NCBI GenBank assembly: GCA_951640165.1
Contig: OX621234.1
Span: forward strand, 24,494,549-24,558,548
Source of the DNA: Pseudoips prasinana
Taxonomy: Eukaryota; Arthropoda; Insecta; Lepidoptera; Nolidae
DNA length: 64,000 nucleotides
Direction of reading: 5' to 3'
Made by a program: the position numbers and the translations under genes. The notes under the pieces were generated by a model, which worked only from the letters and a program-made list of their open reading frames with translations, did not search any database and was not told where the DNA came from. Shown here piece by piece: positions 29,712-41,825 of this stretch; the stretch's first letter is position 1; each line of letters opens with the position of its first letter.

Positions 29712-29965
29712 CATTTCTTCTTATATAAGCATGAAATGAAATTAAAAAATAAAATAAATATCTTGAGACAATTAACACACTGGCATTTGATCTCAAACTA
29801 TTCGGAGTCTGTACCTTCTATGGTAACCAGACCACTGATAAACATACTACTTATTGTCACATCTTACTGTATACACTTTTTCCTCTTCTTTACCTTCAGC
29901 AGACTTTAACCATATAAAATCCATGTAATTTTATTATATCTGCAATTTATCTTCAGTGCTCCATA

Positions 29966-30215
29966 ATACATCATCAGCCTGATATCATCCACAGCTGGAC
30001 GTAGGCCTCCTCCAATAGTTTCTATAACGTTACCTTTTGGTGAGATAACGTTATCATTTGGAGGTTTGCCGTAGTCACTGCGGTTGGCATGCGAGTTGGC
30101 GACCGCAGCTAGGTGGTAGGTTTAGTAAACAGGAGGTGCTGCTGCCACACTAACTGGTGTATCCCTTAGTCACCTTTTATGACACCCACGGGATAGAATG
30201 TGGTGGCCCTGTTAT
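29966..30215 (-). repeat. Family A-like repeat, diverged
   Basis: ATCATCCACAGCTGGACGTA, GGCCTCCTCCAATAG, CACTGCGGTTGGCATGCG, CGACCGCAG and CACCCACGGGATAGAATG place it in or near family A. Inside, ATAACGTTACC and GAGATAACGTTAT form a small inverted repeat. Confidence 0.6.
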
Positions 30216-30639
30216 TCTTTCTAGGCTGAAAACCAAGCTTGTGACTTATATCGTTTATATATGTAAATGCGGGAGTCATCTTTGTCAACACAATTAGCAG
30301 ACACAAAGAACACTCAGACTCCAGGTTACACAAATAGTTGTGAAACACAAGGCCACCGAGGTAGTGGCACTTACTGCCTTAACCACTGCGCCTCACGTGG
30401 TGTCAAATAAGTAATTACTTTCCGTAAATATGTAAGCCTAGACTTTGAGGAGTAATGCTCAAATGAATATATTTTTCTTGTGATGAACTTAATGACATAA
30501 TTGCTAGTATATCAATTAGAGGCCAACACTATGAACTAGATAAGAGTAACCAGTCAAACTTTTGTACCCAAGTGTCCAGTCATTATGAATTTATTTTTAA
30601 CCATCTTCCAAAGGAGGAGGTTCTCAAGTTCACCGGTTT

Positions 30640-31085
30640 TTTTTTTTTTTTATGTATGTACACCGATTACTCGGAGATTAATGATCCGATTTACGTGATT
30701 CTTTTTTAGTTTGATGCGGAATAGTTGCCATTTGGTCCCATAAAAAATTTATATAGATTGGCCCAGTAGTTTTCATTTTATGGACATTTTTGTATGAAAT
30801 TTTTTGTTTAAGTGGACGATGTAATTGTCTTTGGCACAGACGTTTGTAAATCTTAGCTAGACAAGCTAGACTCACCCTGTTCAAGTGTGTCTTGGCATGA
30901 ACATATACAACAATTTCAGACGACTAGCGTTTAATACGCACGAATAAGCTTTTTTTTTTGGAAGCGCATGTAGGCGCACCTTTTAGCACCAGCGTATTTT
31001 TTATGTACGTACACCGATTACACTGAGATTTATGAACCGATTTACGTGATTCTTCTTTAGTTTTATGCGGAATAGCTGCCATTTT
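30640..31085 (+). repeat. Two tandem pieces of an interspersed repeat
   Basis: ACACCGATTACTCGGAGATT (about 30660) and ACACCGATTACACTGAGATT (about 31012) head two partial copies, each with CCGATTTACGTGATTCTT and ATGCGGAATAG. Confidence 0.65.
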
Positions 31086-31685
31086 TAGGGTGCTGTAGCC
31101 AAATGTCTTTCACAAAGGTTCTTCTTGATTTGTCATGTCTGTATGTCTGCCCGTCCGTATGTCACAGCCACTTTTTAACGAAACTATAAGAACTATACTG
31201 TCGAATCTTGGTCAGCAGATGTATTCCGTAAGCCGCATTAAGATTTTCACACAAAAATAGAAAAACAAACAATAAAATTTGGGGGTCCCTATACTTACTT
31301 AGAACTGAATTAAAAAAAAATCATTAAACTATACATGTGGGGTATCTATGGATAGGACTTCGAAAATGATATTGAGGTTTATAACATATTTTTTTCTTAA
31401 CTGTATAGTATGCGCGAGAGACACTTCCAAAGGCGTAAAATGCGGGGGGCATGTAACTTCCCCCCCCCCCTGTAACTTCTAAAATAAGAGAATCATAAAA
31501 CTAAAACAAATAGATGATGTACATTACCATGCAAACTTCCACCGAAAATTGGTTTGAACGAGATCTAGTAAGTAGTTTTTTTTATGCGTCATAAATCGTA
31601 AACCGCAATTTACCTTCCATTCTATCAACTCAAATACTTGCTGCTACAGAAACATTCCGCCTTTCACGGGCGAGTCCGACTCATT
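31085..31685 (+). repeat. Family B repeat, copy 1
   Basis: About 600 bases also present at 40288-40862. Shared: GTAGCCAAATG, CGTATGTCACAGCCACTTTT, CCGCATTAAGATTTTCACA, GCGAGAGACACTTCCAAAG, a C-rich run near 31460, TTGGTTTGAACGAGATCTAG. No coding capacity seen. Confidence 0.8.
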
Positions 31686-31689
31686 ATCT

Positions 31690-31985
31690 AATCAATGATA
31701 AATAAGACCTAGGCTATCAGCCCTCTGCTCAGTAGACTCGTTGGCTAATCGATCATTAATAAGACCTAGTCTTCATAGACTCATACCCTCTGTTCAGCAG
31801 ACTAGATGGCTATTCGATCATAAGATCATTCGATTCATAATAAGATCTAGCGTATAAGCCCTCAGCACACAGACTCGTTAGCTAGATGGTCATAAATACG
31901 GCCTAACCTATACGCTTGCTGTTCAGACTTTCATAAATCTTAGCTAGTCTAGACTCGTACTGTGCAAGTTTTCTTAGAGTGAACG
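31690..31985 (+). repeat. Degenerate tandem repeat, unit about 70 bp
   Basis: AGACTCGTTGGCTAATCGATC, AGACTAGATGGCTATTCGATC and AGACTCGTTAGCTAGATGGTC head successive units, each followed by AATAAGAcCTAG-like words. Three to four copies. Confidence 0.65.
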
Positions 31986-32189
31986 TAATTTTATGTAGTT
32001 TTTCTTACTTTACAAACGGTCTTTTCGATCATTCACTGTCACCCACAAGAACGCGAAAAAGAGTTTCGAACAAATTTTTTTCGAGAGATGTTTCTTTTTT
32101 CCGTTATCGTTTGTTGGGATATATAGTTTCGAGGCGCACGGCACCTTTCGAAGTCCTAACCATAGCTAGACACTAAAAAGTAACAAATA

Positions 32190-32752
32190 AAAAAAACTTC
32201 GTTTAAAAAAACCGACTTCAAAAACTAAAAAGTATAAAAAAAATATCTTAATAATGATTTAATTTAATACATCACTTATAATATGATATTAATGAAATAA
32301 TATAATTTGTATGTGCTGCCTATTGATAGGTTTGAAGTCGGTGCCAAGCCCCGAGCAAAATAAAAGTTAATATTACATACAGCTTTCATACTTTGTGATG
32401 AAATTCCTACACTAAAGATTAACCTAAGTAAATAAACTTAAAGAACAATATGAATTAATATGAAACTGTATCATAAAAATATATGACGACTGTCAACGAC
32501 GTCTGCACGCTTGGGTTGTTTGTGTAGAAATACGAAGCTATCCCGCTGAAAATAACGCGCGGCGAGTGTGGTACCTACTATTACATTTGGCTTGGCACCG
32601 ACTTCAAACCTATCAATAGGCAGCACATACAAATTATATTATTTCATTAATATCATATTATAAGTGATGTATTAAATTAAATCATTATTAAGATATTTTT
32701 TTTATACTTTTTAGTTTTTGAAGTCGGTTTTTTTAAACGAAGTTTTTTTTAT
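32190..32752. mobile_element. Fold-back element, about 162-bp arms
   Basis: Arms 32190-32350 and 32589-32752 are almost perfect complements (ACTTCGTTTAAAAAAACCGA at the outer edge, GAAGTCGGTGCCAAGCC at the inner). The 238-base centre is unrelated. No transposase: non-autonomous. Confidence 0.92.
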
Positions 32753-32758
32753 GTTCAA

Positions 32759-33022
32759 TAATTAGGCGTTCTTTTATATAGACATAATAAAATTTTCCTA
32801 GAAAGACGATTTACTTTTAAAGCGTAATGTTAAATAGCCGTTTCGCATTAATGGGCGTTTTGTTTGATTGACGTATCGATCGTATACCGATAATTGGATA
32901 ATTAGACGTTCTGTAATGTAGACATTTCAAAAGTTATACTATTTCCTACAAAGCCGATTTACTAATAAAGATATTGTTAAATAGCCGTTTAGGTTTATTA
33001 CGTATCCGACGTATAACCATGA
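32759..33022 (+). repeat. Diverged tandem duplication, unit about 130 bp
   Basis: AATTAGGCGTTCTTTTATAT and AATTAGACGTTCTGTAATGT head the two copies; both contain GTTAAATAGCCGTTT and a CGTATAcC end. Confidence 0.75.
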
Positions 33023-33589
33023 TTTGAATAGGTTTGCTAAAGAAAGAATGAAATCAGTAAGGTAAGCACTGAAAAAAAATATATTTAGCACTAAAAACCT
33101 TGGAACTATATTTTGTAATAAATGATAGTTCTTCTATTATATTCCGCTCGTTAAAAGTACAGCTATGTAGCTAATTACTAACGCACTTGCCTCTCTAGTA
33201 ATTTACGTAAACTAGAGATCGCACTTGTTTGAAATACGGCCATTAAATTCTATTGTCAACGACTATACACATTAAAAACAAATAATATTAATTTGTTCCG
33301 TTTTGACACTAAGTTTGCCATCTCTTCTCAGTTTGTTAGTTTGTCAAAAGTATGAGTAATTTCTTTTTTTAATAATATATTTAATTTACATTCATTGTCT
33401 TTTAAATAATAAAACTAGTTTGTTCTGCACTCCGTATGAACTTTAACTGTTCCAATTTAATACTTCTCCCTCTGCGATATTTTCTTAAACAGGGCTACAA
33501 AGTTTTTGCTTCACGTATTAATGTTATGTCGTAAATAGGCAAAGTAGCCTTGGAAATGTTATGCTGAAACTATTTATTATTCTTGTGAC

Positions 33590-34062
33590 TCAAGTCGAAA
33601 GTCTTCGACCAGTGTGCCAGGTATGACTTACGGAACAGAGACGTGGTCGCTCACTATGGGCCTTATCAGGCGGCTCAAGGTCACCCAAAGAGCAATGGAA
33701 GGGGTATCCTTGGAGTTTCCCTGCGAGATCGAATCAGAAATATTGAGATCCGCAGACGAACCAAAGTAACCGACATAGCCGTAAGAATTGCCAAGCTGAA
33801 GTGGCAGTGGGCAGGGCAAATAGCTCGTAGAGCCGGTGGCCGCTGGGGCAGAAAGGTTCTCAAGTGGCGACAACGAACCGGAAGACGTAGCGTGGGCAGG
33901 CCCCCTAAAAGACAGACCGATGATCTTGTGGGGTCGCTGGAAATCGCTGGATGCGTATAGCCTAAGACCGGCAACTGTGGAGATCTTTGGGGGAGGCCTT
34001 TGTCCAGCAGTGGACGTCTTTCGGTTGATATGATGATGATGATGAGGATGATGATGATTTAT
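33590..34062 (+). mobile_element. RTE-type LINE, 3' end piece (inverted relative to its body)
   Basis: Frames show KVFDQC, then GVSLRDRIRNIEIRRRTKV, IAKLKWQWAGQIARRAGG, RTGRRSVGRPP, and the tail CAGCAGTGGACGTC followed by (GAT)n. It begins at the very codon where the opposite-strand piece 34080-35460 ends. Confidence 0.85.
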
Positions 34063-34079
34063 TATTCGTAAGTGTATTC

Positions 34080-35460
34080 TTATGAATGCGGTATTTGGGA
34101 CGAGAAGATATTACGTAGCTTCCCAAACGCTGCCCAGCCGAGTTGGATTCTACGATTGACCTCCTTCTCGAAGTTGGACCTACCTAGTTGGATGCTCTGT
34201 CCTAGGTAAATATAGTTCTCTACAACTTCGAGTGCAGAGTCTCTAACCTTAACTAGAGCGGTTGTAACATGGATGTTCGAAATGATTTTCGTCTTATTAA
34301 TGTTCGTTTTCAGACCCACTTGTTGAGAGACTCTGCTGAGGCCAACGAGCATTGTACCGAGGTCTTCCATGGTCTCAGCCATGACTACTATCTTGTCGGC
34401 AAATCAAAGGTGGGTGATGTACTCGCCATTGACATTGATGCCAAAGCCTTTCCAGTCCAGAAGCTTGAAGTTTCAGTTTCGGAGATATAACCTCTCCCTG
34501 TCTCACACCTCGCTGCAAGTGGATAGGTTTCGAGTTCTGGTCCTGGAGTCGCACTGACATAGTGACGTTTTCATACAAACACTTTAACACCTCGATATAC
34601 CGGCAGTCGATTTGGCACCTTTGGAGAGACATCAGTAGGGCCCAAGTTTCGATCGAATCAAAGGCTTTCTCATAGTCCACAAACGCTAAGCATAATGGCA
34701 GGTTATACTATTGGTCTTCTGTATAACCTGCCGCAGCGTATGTATGTGGTCTATGGTACTAAAGCCTTTACGGAAACCGGCTCGTTTGGGAGGCTGGAAG
34801 TCGTCAAACCTGCGTGCGAGACGATTCGTAATGACCCTCGAAAACAACTTGTAAACATGGCTCAGCAGTGTGATGGGTCTGTAATTCTTCAAGAGGGTTT
34901 TATCGCCCTTTTTGAAGAAGAGCACCACCACACCCCTGTGCCATGCTTGTGGCGTTTGACCTTCTAGTATGACGGAGTTAAATTACTTCTGAAGGGCCCG
35001 TAGGATTGGCGTACCACCCGCCTTCAGAAGCTCTGCCGTAACTCCATCATCACCAGGCGCCTTGTTGTTCTTAAGCTGTTCGAGATCCATTCTAATCTCG
35101 CACAGGCTGACGTCCGGGATGTCTTCAGTGAAGTGTTGGGTTAGTCGTGGTCTGGGATCTGAGGCACAACTATCGACAGGTGACTGGGTTTTCGTATACA
35201 GCTGTCCGTAGAACCTCTCGATCTCTCCCAGCAACTCTTGTATAGACGTGAAGATTCTGCCACCCTCAGTCTTCAGCTTCGTCAGTTGGCTCTGTCCAAC
35301 AGACAGTTCTCTTGCAAACACTTTAGAGCCTTTGTTCCATTCAATGGCTTCTTTAATACAATTTGTATTAAATAGGCGCGTGTCGTGAGTCAAAGACTTT
35401 AAGATCTGTCTGTTGAGCTGCCGGTATCTGGTAGCATCATCAGAGGATGTCAGAACCATT
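34080..35460 (-). mobile_element. RTE-type LINE, reverse transcriptase body
   Basis: Minus-strand frames read from 35460 downward: LNRQILKSLTHDTRLFN, EIRMDLEQLKNNKAPGDDGV, FKKGDKTLLKNYRPITLLS, MDYEKAFDSIE, RGVRQGEVISPKL, EDLGTMLVGLSRVSQQVGLK, VENYIYLGQ. The FADD-containing part is deleted and frames are broken, so it is inactive. A perfect 11-bp hairpin lies at 34697-34732. Confidence 0.88.
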
Positions 35461-35639
35461 TTCCGTCTTCACGTTTTTAACTTATTAACTTACTTACTCT
35501 TCACATTTCTTACTTATTAACATTTAAAGTCAAACATAGCCAGCACAGTAATAAACCTTTCAGACTTAAAAAAATTGATATTTTCCTCACATTATTTCTA
35601 TGTTGTATATTATCTGGCAACAGCCAAATCGCTTCTTCC

Positions 35640-35860
35640 ACAAGGCAGTATTTTTAAGGCAACGCCCGCACTGGGGAATATAATCCCTGTGTACGGGGTA
35701 CTTTACAAACATATAATAGACGGACACATATTATATCCAGACTCACAACAACTATTTATGGGTCACACAAATATATGTCTGGCGCGGGACTCGAACCCAC
35801 GACGCGAAGTGACAGCGAGGCGACTGTCTTAGAGGCTGCGCCACACGTGAAGTTATTTAA
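35640..35860 (-). mobile_element. tRNA-derived SINE (S2)
   Basis: On the minus strand TGGCGCAGCCTCTAAGACAG leads to the B box GGTTCGAGTCC (about 35785-35797), followed by CCATAAATAGTTGTTGTGAG, which also occurs in the copy at 41.4 kb. Confidence 0.78.
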
Positions 35861-35869
35861 TAATAGTGA

Positions 35870-36840
35870 GTATTGAAACATCACGTTTTAAATATACTAT
35901 TCACTATTTATTATACTATTCACTCTTACCCTTTCAGAATATAAGTATCTATGACATATGGTAATTATGATAGAAAAAAAGAAAAAATCAATTGTTATGC
36001 CTATCCATACTTATGAATGATTATTAACGTGTAAGGACTGATAAGAAAAGGGATGACCACATTTTTCAGCAATGGTAATGATGCGATGATAATAATAAAA
36101 CTATTGTTCAACTATTTGGTTTGACATAACACAGTAGGTAGATATAAATATAATCTTAAATACTCTTTATTATAATAAGAAGTGTCGTAAAAAGATTGCC
36201 TTAGTATATGAAATGTATTGCTTTATGCCACTCATTCTTATATATAAGTGAAGTAGTTACTCGGCCCAAAAAGCATAAACATTATTGAAACTCATTAGTC
36301 ATTTCTATTAGATATCAACTGAGGGTAGTTAATATTCGTAGCGATCAAACGTCAACGTCCCGACCCAGAAATGCATATCCACGTCAGTACCTACCCTGAA
36401 CCTAAGTTCGAACCCATAAAGTTTGTCCTGTGGTAGAGGTTACTTAGCTTGTATTTGCTAGAATTGACACACAACAATCTGGATTTTAATGATAGCATGT
36501 TCCAATTATCATTCCAAGTAATTAATTCAAATTAAACGTATATAATGTTGTAACTTAATACGTAAATTAATGTTGAACAGAGCACAACATAAATTTACGT
36601 TTCTCATTTCGTGCTTTGCAGCAGAATGCTTGGTATTTTCAAGTCTATGCTCTTTTGTTTGTGTGCGTGGCCGTATAGTCCGATTAATTGAGAATTCCGT
36701 TCCACAAAGCAAAATATTTCTTTCAATATATTAAAAATATTCCTTCAATGCTTTCGAAGCAATTCATAAGTTGTTTTTCTCCAACTACTGGATAAAATAA
36801 CGTCCGTTTTCACCTAAGAGGAATGCAGCTAAGGAATACC
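35870..36840. other. AT-rich intergenic DNA
   Basis: No gene or repeat recognised. Confidence 0.45.
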
Positions 36841-36889
36841 TAATCAGCTATTAGATTGAGTCGTGGAATGGCGACGCTATATCTGATAT

Positions 36890-37140
36890 TGGTTCGAAAA
36901 AGTGCATCAAAGTGTAATAGTGCTACGATTCGTAGCGAAGTTCTGGAACGATGGTACTAATTATTGAACTGAGCAGTCGCTCAAATATGAATCACATGAC
37001 TCCAAACCTTGTATGTACATATGTATATTTATGGCACTGCTTAGCATGTTTAGTGTTACGAATCGTAGCGTAGTTGTGAAACGATGGTACTATTTCTTGA
37101 ACTTGACTTGAGTCGCTCAAATATTAATCACATCATAAAT
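36890..37140 (+). repeat. Diverged tandem duplication, unit about 150 bp
   Basis: ACGATTCGTAGCGAAGTTCTG and ACGAATCGTAGCGTAGTTGTG head two copies; each holds AACGATGGTACTA and CGCTCAAATAT. CTTAGCATGTTTAG recurs at about 37645, after the MITE. Confidence 0.7.
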
Positions 37141-37180
37141 AATCTAATACAGTAGTTTGGCACCCTAAAACTTGTATGTA

Positions 37181-37622
37181 TACAGAGTGGCCGAGCAGTT
37201 GACGTACAAACGCATAATTTTGATACTTTATGATGAGGAGTATCCAAATCACCCCCATGTATGTTCTACGATTTTGCGATTTTGTGATACTTTAATAACT
37301 TATAAAATTCCTGAACCCTAATTTTGAGCTTTCGAATAAATTCTAGGTCAGATCCACAATAATTAGATAAACCACACTTTTTAGGGCGTTAGGTTAAACT
37401 ATGCTAATTAGTTATCACAAAATAACTGAACCAGAAATATTCAACGGAACGAGAAAAGAATTAAAACTGATTTTAGGGGAAATCTACGACAAAAATCATT
37501 AAAAAAATGATATCTTGAAAAGTACTCAAAATCCTAGAACACACAGGGGGGTGATTCGGATACTCCTCATCGTAAAGTATCTAAATTTTGTGTTTGAACG
37601 TCAACTCTTCGGCCACCCTGTA
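37181..37622. mobile_element. MITE with about 95-bp TIRs
   Basis: Ends TACAGAGTGGCCGA and TCGGCCACCCTGTA; inverted homology continues through GAGGAGTATCC and TCACCCCC. 442 bases, TA target: Tc1/mariner-like. No coding sequence. Confidence 0.88.
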
Positions 37623-37689
37623 GACATTTACGGTACTGACAGACTTAGCATGTTTAGTTTTATTAATTTTAGAATAATTATTTTCAGTT

Positions 37690-38740
37690 CAGTTTAGTTA
37701 TGAAAGGTCTATGCCACACACTTTACCAATCTCAATTTTGTCAATGATTTATGCTAATTATCTTCGTAATGAATGTAATCTTAAAGCCCGTATTTCGTTA
37801 TCCGTCTTCCAATTTTTTTATAAGTCTAATTTTACTGAATTCATCTTATAAATTTCGGCTTTTCTTTTAAAGCTATTATATTTGCGATATTTTACTATAA
37901 GCCCTATATAGTTCTTAACTTTGACATTAGTGTACGGATAATTATGATTTTTTTTAGTTTATTCGCAATGCAAAGCGTGAATCTAATCTCATAAATATTG
38001 ATTGTGAATATTTCAAAACTATGCTTCAGTATCAAAGTTACACTACAAAAACTATTCCAAAGCTTCGTAAAAGCTCACAGTAGCTGTATATAATAGATTT
38101 CCTATCAGCAAATGCACAATTAGGTTGTAGTAGTAAGTTGGTATATATACCTTAATTCTGATATAAATATATCAGAATTATTTTAATTAGTAAGCTATTC
38201 TTAATTAACTGATCAACAATTATTTTAGACAACTACATGTATAAAATAAGTACGGTACGAAATGGTATGACAGATTGCCTTATACTATATTACACTTTAT
38301 GTGATCCTGAAGTTTCTAAGTCTCCTTATTTTTAGGAAAATTTCAAACTAATTGAAAACGGTGCTATGGCGGCGTGACAAGACTAACATTACGGTGTGGC
38401 CAGACAATCTATTTTAATAAAAGTATCTTTCAATGCTCCGCCAATAATGCTTCCTAAGTGGATTACGAGACTTATAGATCCAAACTAGGTTGCTAGTTGA
38501 AGCCATGCCAAGTACAAACTATCCATATCTAAATAATTCTTTGCTTTATATTCAGCTATTTAGATGTTTATCCTTTCTCTTTCCAAATATATTGAATATA
38601 AACTTACTACCTAAACGACAGCAAATATTTTAATACATATCAATAATTAATAAAAATTATGTCAATTTTAACCTAATCCTCTGTATCATCTCAACAACTG
38701 TATTGAAACCAGTAGAAGAGGAACCTCTTTAATTAATATA
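37690..38740. other. AT-rich intergenic DNA
   Basis: Only short symmetrical AT words (for example around 38150-38185, TTCTGATATAAATATATCAGAA). Confidence 0.4.
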
Positions 38741-38754
38741 GCTGGGTCTTCTTA

Positions 38755-39225
38755 GTGCGAGCGTCCCATTGAGGGACCACATATGAATCTTGAGCTTTAG
38801 AAAGCGTCAGCCGTTAGTAAACGTTCTCAAACAAATGTAAATATAGTCACTAGTTTGTAAAAGTAGCCACTCAAAAGTTACAATCGGTCAAAGGTGGACC
38901 GTCAGACGTGACTGAGAGGCACCCATAACTCATAACATAGTTACAATTTACAACTGCTATGAATGCATTTGCAAAACTAATCATTTAAATATCGACCTTT
39001 CTCGTTTGCTTTATAAAAAGAACTAGCATGCAGAAGATGGTCCCTCAAGCGATCACCACAAGTTCAGTTCGTGTGGAAACCATAATGGAATTTGGACGTT
39101 TTGGATGGTTTTAGCGTTAGTAAAGAGTATTCGAACGATTGTAAATTCAGCCCTTAGTTTGTAAAAGAAGCCTACAAAAGTTACAATATATCAAAGGTGG
39201 TCCCTCAATTGAAACGCTTATCACA
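38755..39225. repeat. Possible TIR element with internal direct repeats
   Basis: GAGCGTCCCATTGAGGGACC on the left and GGTCCCTCAATTGAAACGC on the right are inverted; GTTTGTAAAAGTAGCC/GTTTGTAAAAGAAGCC and AGTTACAAT are repeated directly inside. Confidence 0.5.
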
Positions 39226-39249
39226 AGAAAACTACAATTTACTTAGCAT

Positions 39250-40280
39250 ACGTTGGTTAAATTGACCAATGATACAGTCTATCCTTTAGTAGTTGATGTT
39301 TACTAATGATTATATTACTTAACAGTATCAAAATACATACAGTTTGGTTTTAAATAATAATCTAATATCTATAATACCTATGAAGAATTGTTGAGATTGA
39401 GTTGACCACGCAGCAGGATTTTAGTGGATTCCAATAGTTTTTTTGTACGGGCTTTTACTCTGAAAATATTTCAGAGTTACCTTAGCAATCGCAAACAGCG
39501 TTTTATATCACGATAGCTACTTACCTAAGTGATGAGGAACTCACATCCTACGGCGTCTCTCAGAAAGTAAACTGGGCCCAACCCTATTTCAAGTATACAA
39601 CACGTAACGTAATTAACGCACATCCTGAAAATAGTTTGTTCAGAATCGTTAACTAATTTCAATTTGGTAATTTTTAATCCAAAAATAATTAAATCTACGG
39701 AAATTATTTTTATGTACTGTACAGTCAAAACAAATTGAAAGGGACTTTTAACATTGCATTTTTTGTATTCATATAATTTCCATCATTCAATACAAAATAA
39801 AGAAAAATAAACTTTATTCCAAGAAACTAATTTAGTAAATAACACATGTATTATGATTACAACATAATACTCTAATTTGGGTGTCTGAGGGTGTGCGTTG
39901 ATTACGATACATGTTGTATAAATGACCTATGTAGGATGACCTATCTGATTGTATTATTAACACATTTGTGGATCACTGCAATACTAGTCCCAGATTAAAT
40001 CTGGGATACGGTAAATAGTCCGGTCAATTTAGACATCCAAGGTTACAATAAATCCCATCAAGCTGAAAATTGGTAGGATCGTTCAATACACTATTATAAA
40101 GGAAATGTGAAAAGTCCTTATCGATCCGGCACGTGGAAATAAAAATATTCGTGGTCAAAGGTTACATAAACGGGATTTTCGCCCCTTTCAGCAAAAGCTT
40201 TATCATAAAATTAACTGCGACAAAATTGTAGATTAGATAATTATCTATAAAAAATGTCTCAATACTATTTTCCTAAGAGC
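39250..40280. other. AT-rich intergenic DNA
   Basis: No gene or repeat recognised. Confidence 0.45.
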
Positions 40281-40287
40281 TACCATT

Positions 40288-40862
40288 TTTAGGGTTCCGT
40301 AGCCAAATGGCAAAATCCCTTATAGATTCGTCATGTCTGTCAGTCTGTCTGTCCGTCCGTATGTCACAGCCACTTTTTTCCGAAACTATAAGAGCTGTAC
40401 TGTTGAAACTTAGTAAATAGATGTATTCGGTGAACCGCATTAAGATTTTCACATATAAGTAGAAAAAGAACAATAATTTTGGGGGGTCCCCATACATAAA
40501 ACTAATACTCAAAAAAATTTTTTTCATCGTATCCATACATGTGGAGTATCTATGATACATATATGATACTTAGGTCTTCAAAAATGATATTGAGGTTTCT
40601 AATATAATTTTTTGCGCGAGAGACACTTCCAAAGTGGTAAAATGTGTGTCCCCCCACCCCTGTAACTTCTAAAATAAGAGAATGATAAAATTAAAAAAAT
40701 ATATGATGTACATTACCATGCAAACTAACAACGAAAATTGGTTTGAACGAGATCTAGCAATTAGTTATTTCTAATACGTCATAAATCGTAAACCGCAATT
40801 TGCTTTCATTTAATCAACTGAAAGACTTGCTGCTACGGAAATCTTCATGGGCGAGTCCGATA
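40288..40862 (+). repeat. Family B repeat, copy 2
   Basis: Same family as 31085-31685, starting GGGTTCCGTAGCCAAATGG and ending near CATGGGCGAGTCCGA. Confidence 0.8.
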
Positions 40863-40904
40863 CGCACTTTGTTTTTCACACGTGTGCAACTTCTCACACG
40901 TGAG

Positions 40905-40948
40905 CGTATATATTTGGAAACTGCTGCTGCAGTTTCCAAATATATACG
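40905..40948. repeat. Perfect 20-bp hairpin, 4-base loop
   Basis: CGTATATATTTGGAAACTGC and its complement around TGCT. Confidence 0.95.
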
Positions 40949-41334
40949 TGCATATTGAAGAAGGTGGTTATTACTTCATACTTGTAATTATATGATTTTT
41001 TAAACCTATAGAAAACATTACTAAAATTGTCAAAATTAACGTCCCGTGTTTTCCTTTTTCCTCCTCCAGAATGAACACTTAATCGGACAATAGTATAATA
41101 TATGTATATAAATTTTAAACTCGGTTGTATTAAGTTGTAATAAGATTTTTAAACAATAATTTATGAACCTACGCTTTAAACGATTAAGGGTTAAATCGAT
41201 TTTATATGACAAGAAATTTGGCTATTACTGACCATTTTATTTTGTTTCAATCACCACATATACTCATAGTATACTGTTCTGCCGGATTTACAATTAAGAA
41301 AACTTTTCACACGTGTGCATAGAGTGTGTTCTGA

Positions 41335-41525
41335 TTGTAAAGACAGCGGTTAGGAAAGTTGCCTTGCCACTTCGTATCTTGTGTTAGATTCCCGCACAGG
41401 GCAACTATTTGGTCAACCCATAAATAGTTGTTCTGATTCCGGATGTACTTTGTCCGTCAATTATATTTTTGTAAAGCACCCTTTGACACAAGGACTAAAT
41501 CCCTAGTGAGGGTGTTATTTTATAC
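41335..41525 (+). mobile_element. tRNA-derived SINE (S2), decayed head
   Basis: GACAGCGGTTAGGAAAGTTGC and GTGTTAGATTCCCGC are a degenerate tRNA-like head; CCATAAATAGTTGTTCTGA and TTTTTGTAAAGCACC match the copy at 35.7 kb. Confidence 0.65.
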
Positions 41526-41538
41526 TAAAAAAGCAATC

Positions 41539-41589
41539 ATAATAGTAATAATGTGGTGTGCCCACTGCACACCACATCATTACTATTAT
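41539..41589. repeat. 23-bp hairpin (22 paired), 5-base loop
   Basis: Arms 41539-41561 and 41567-41589 around CCACT, directly after the SINE. Confidence 0.93.
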
Positions 41590-41825
41590 ACTAGGGGATT
41601 GGAAATAAAACTATTTCAGCTATCACAAAACACACAAGACGTACTTGCGAGTCCCGGCGATAAGCACTGTGTGAATGGTCAAACGTGGACTTACAGACGC
41701 GTCTGTAATGTGCAAGAGGCAGACGTACACAGTATACTTCTTACTTGCACTGTTTACTTTTACTTCTTCCTTTTGTTTTGCCTTCAATTTCAGTTGAATA
41801 AAAACTCACCATCCTGTTAAGATAT

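Noticed and set aside
33590..35460. Twin-priming explanation for the inverted RTE copy
   Set aside because: Twin priming would place the inverted 5' part upstream of the sense 3' part; here the tail lies between the two pieces.
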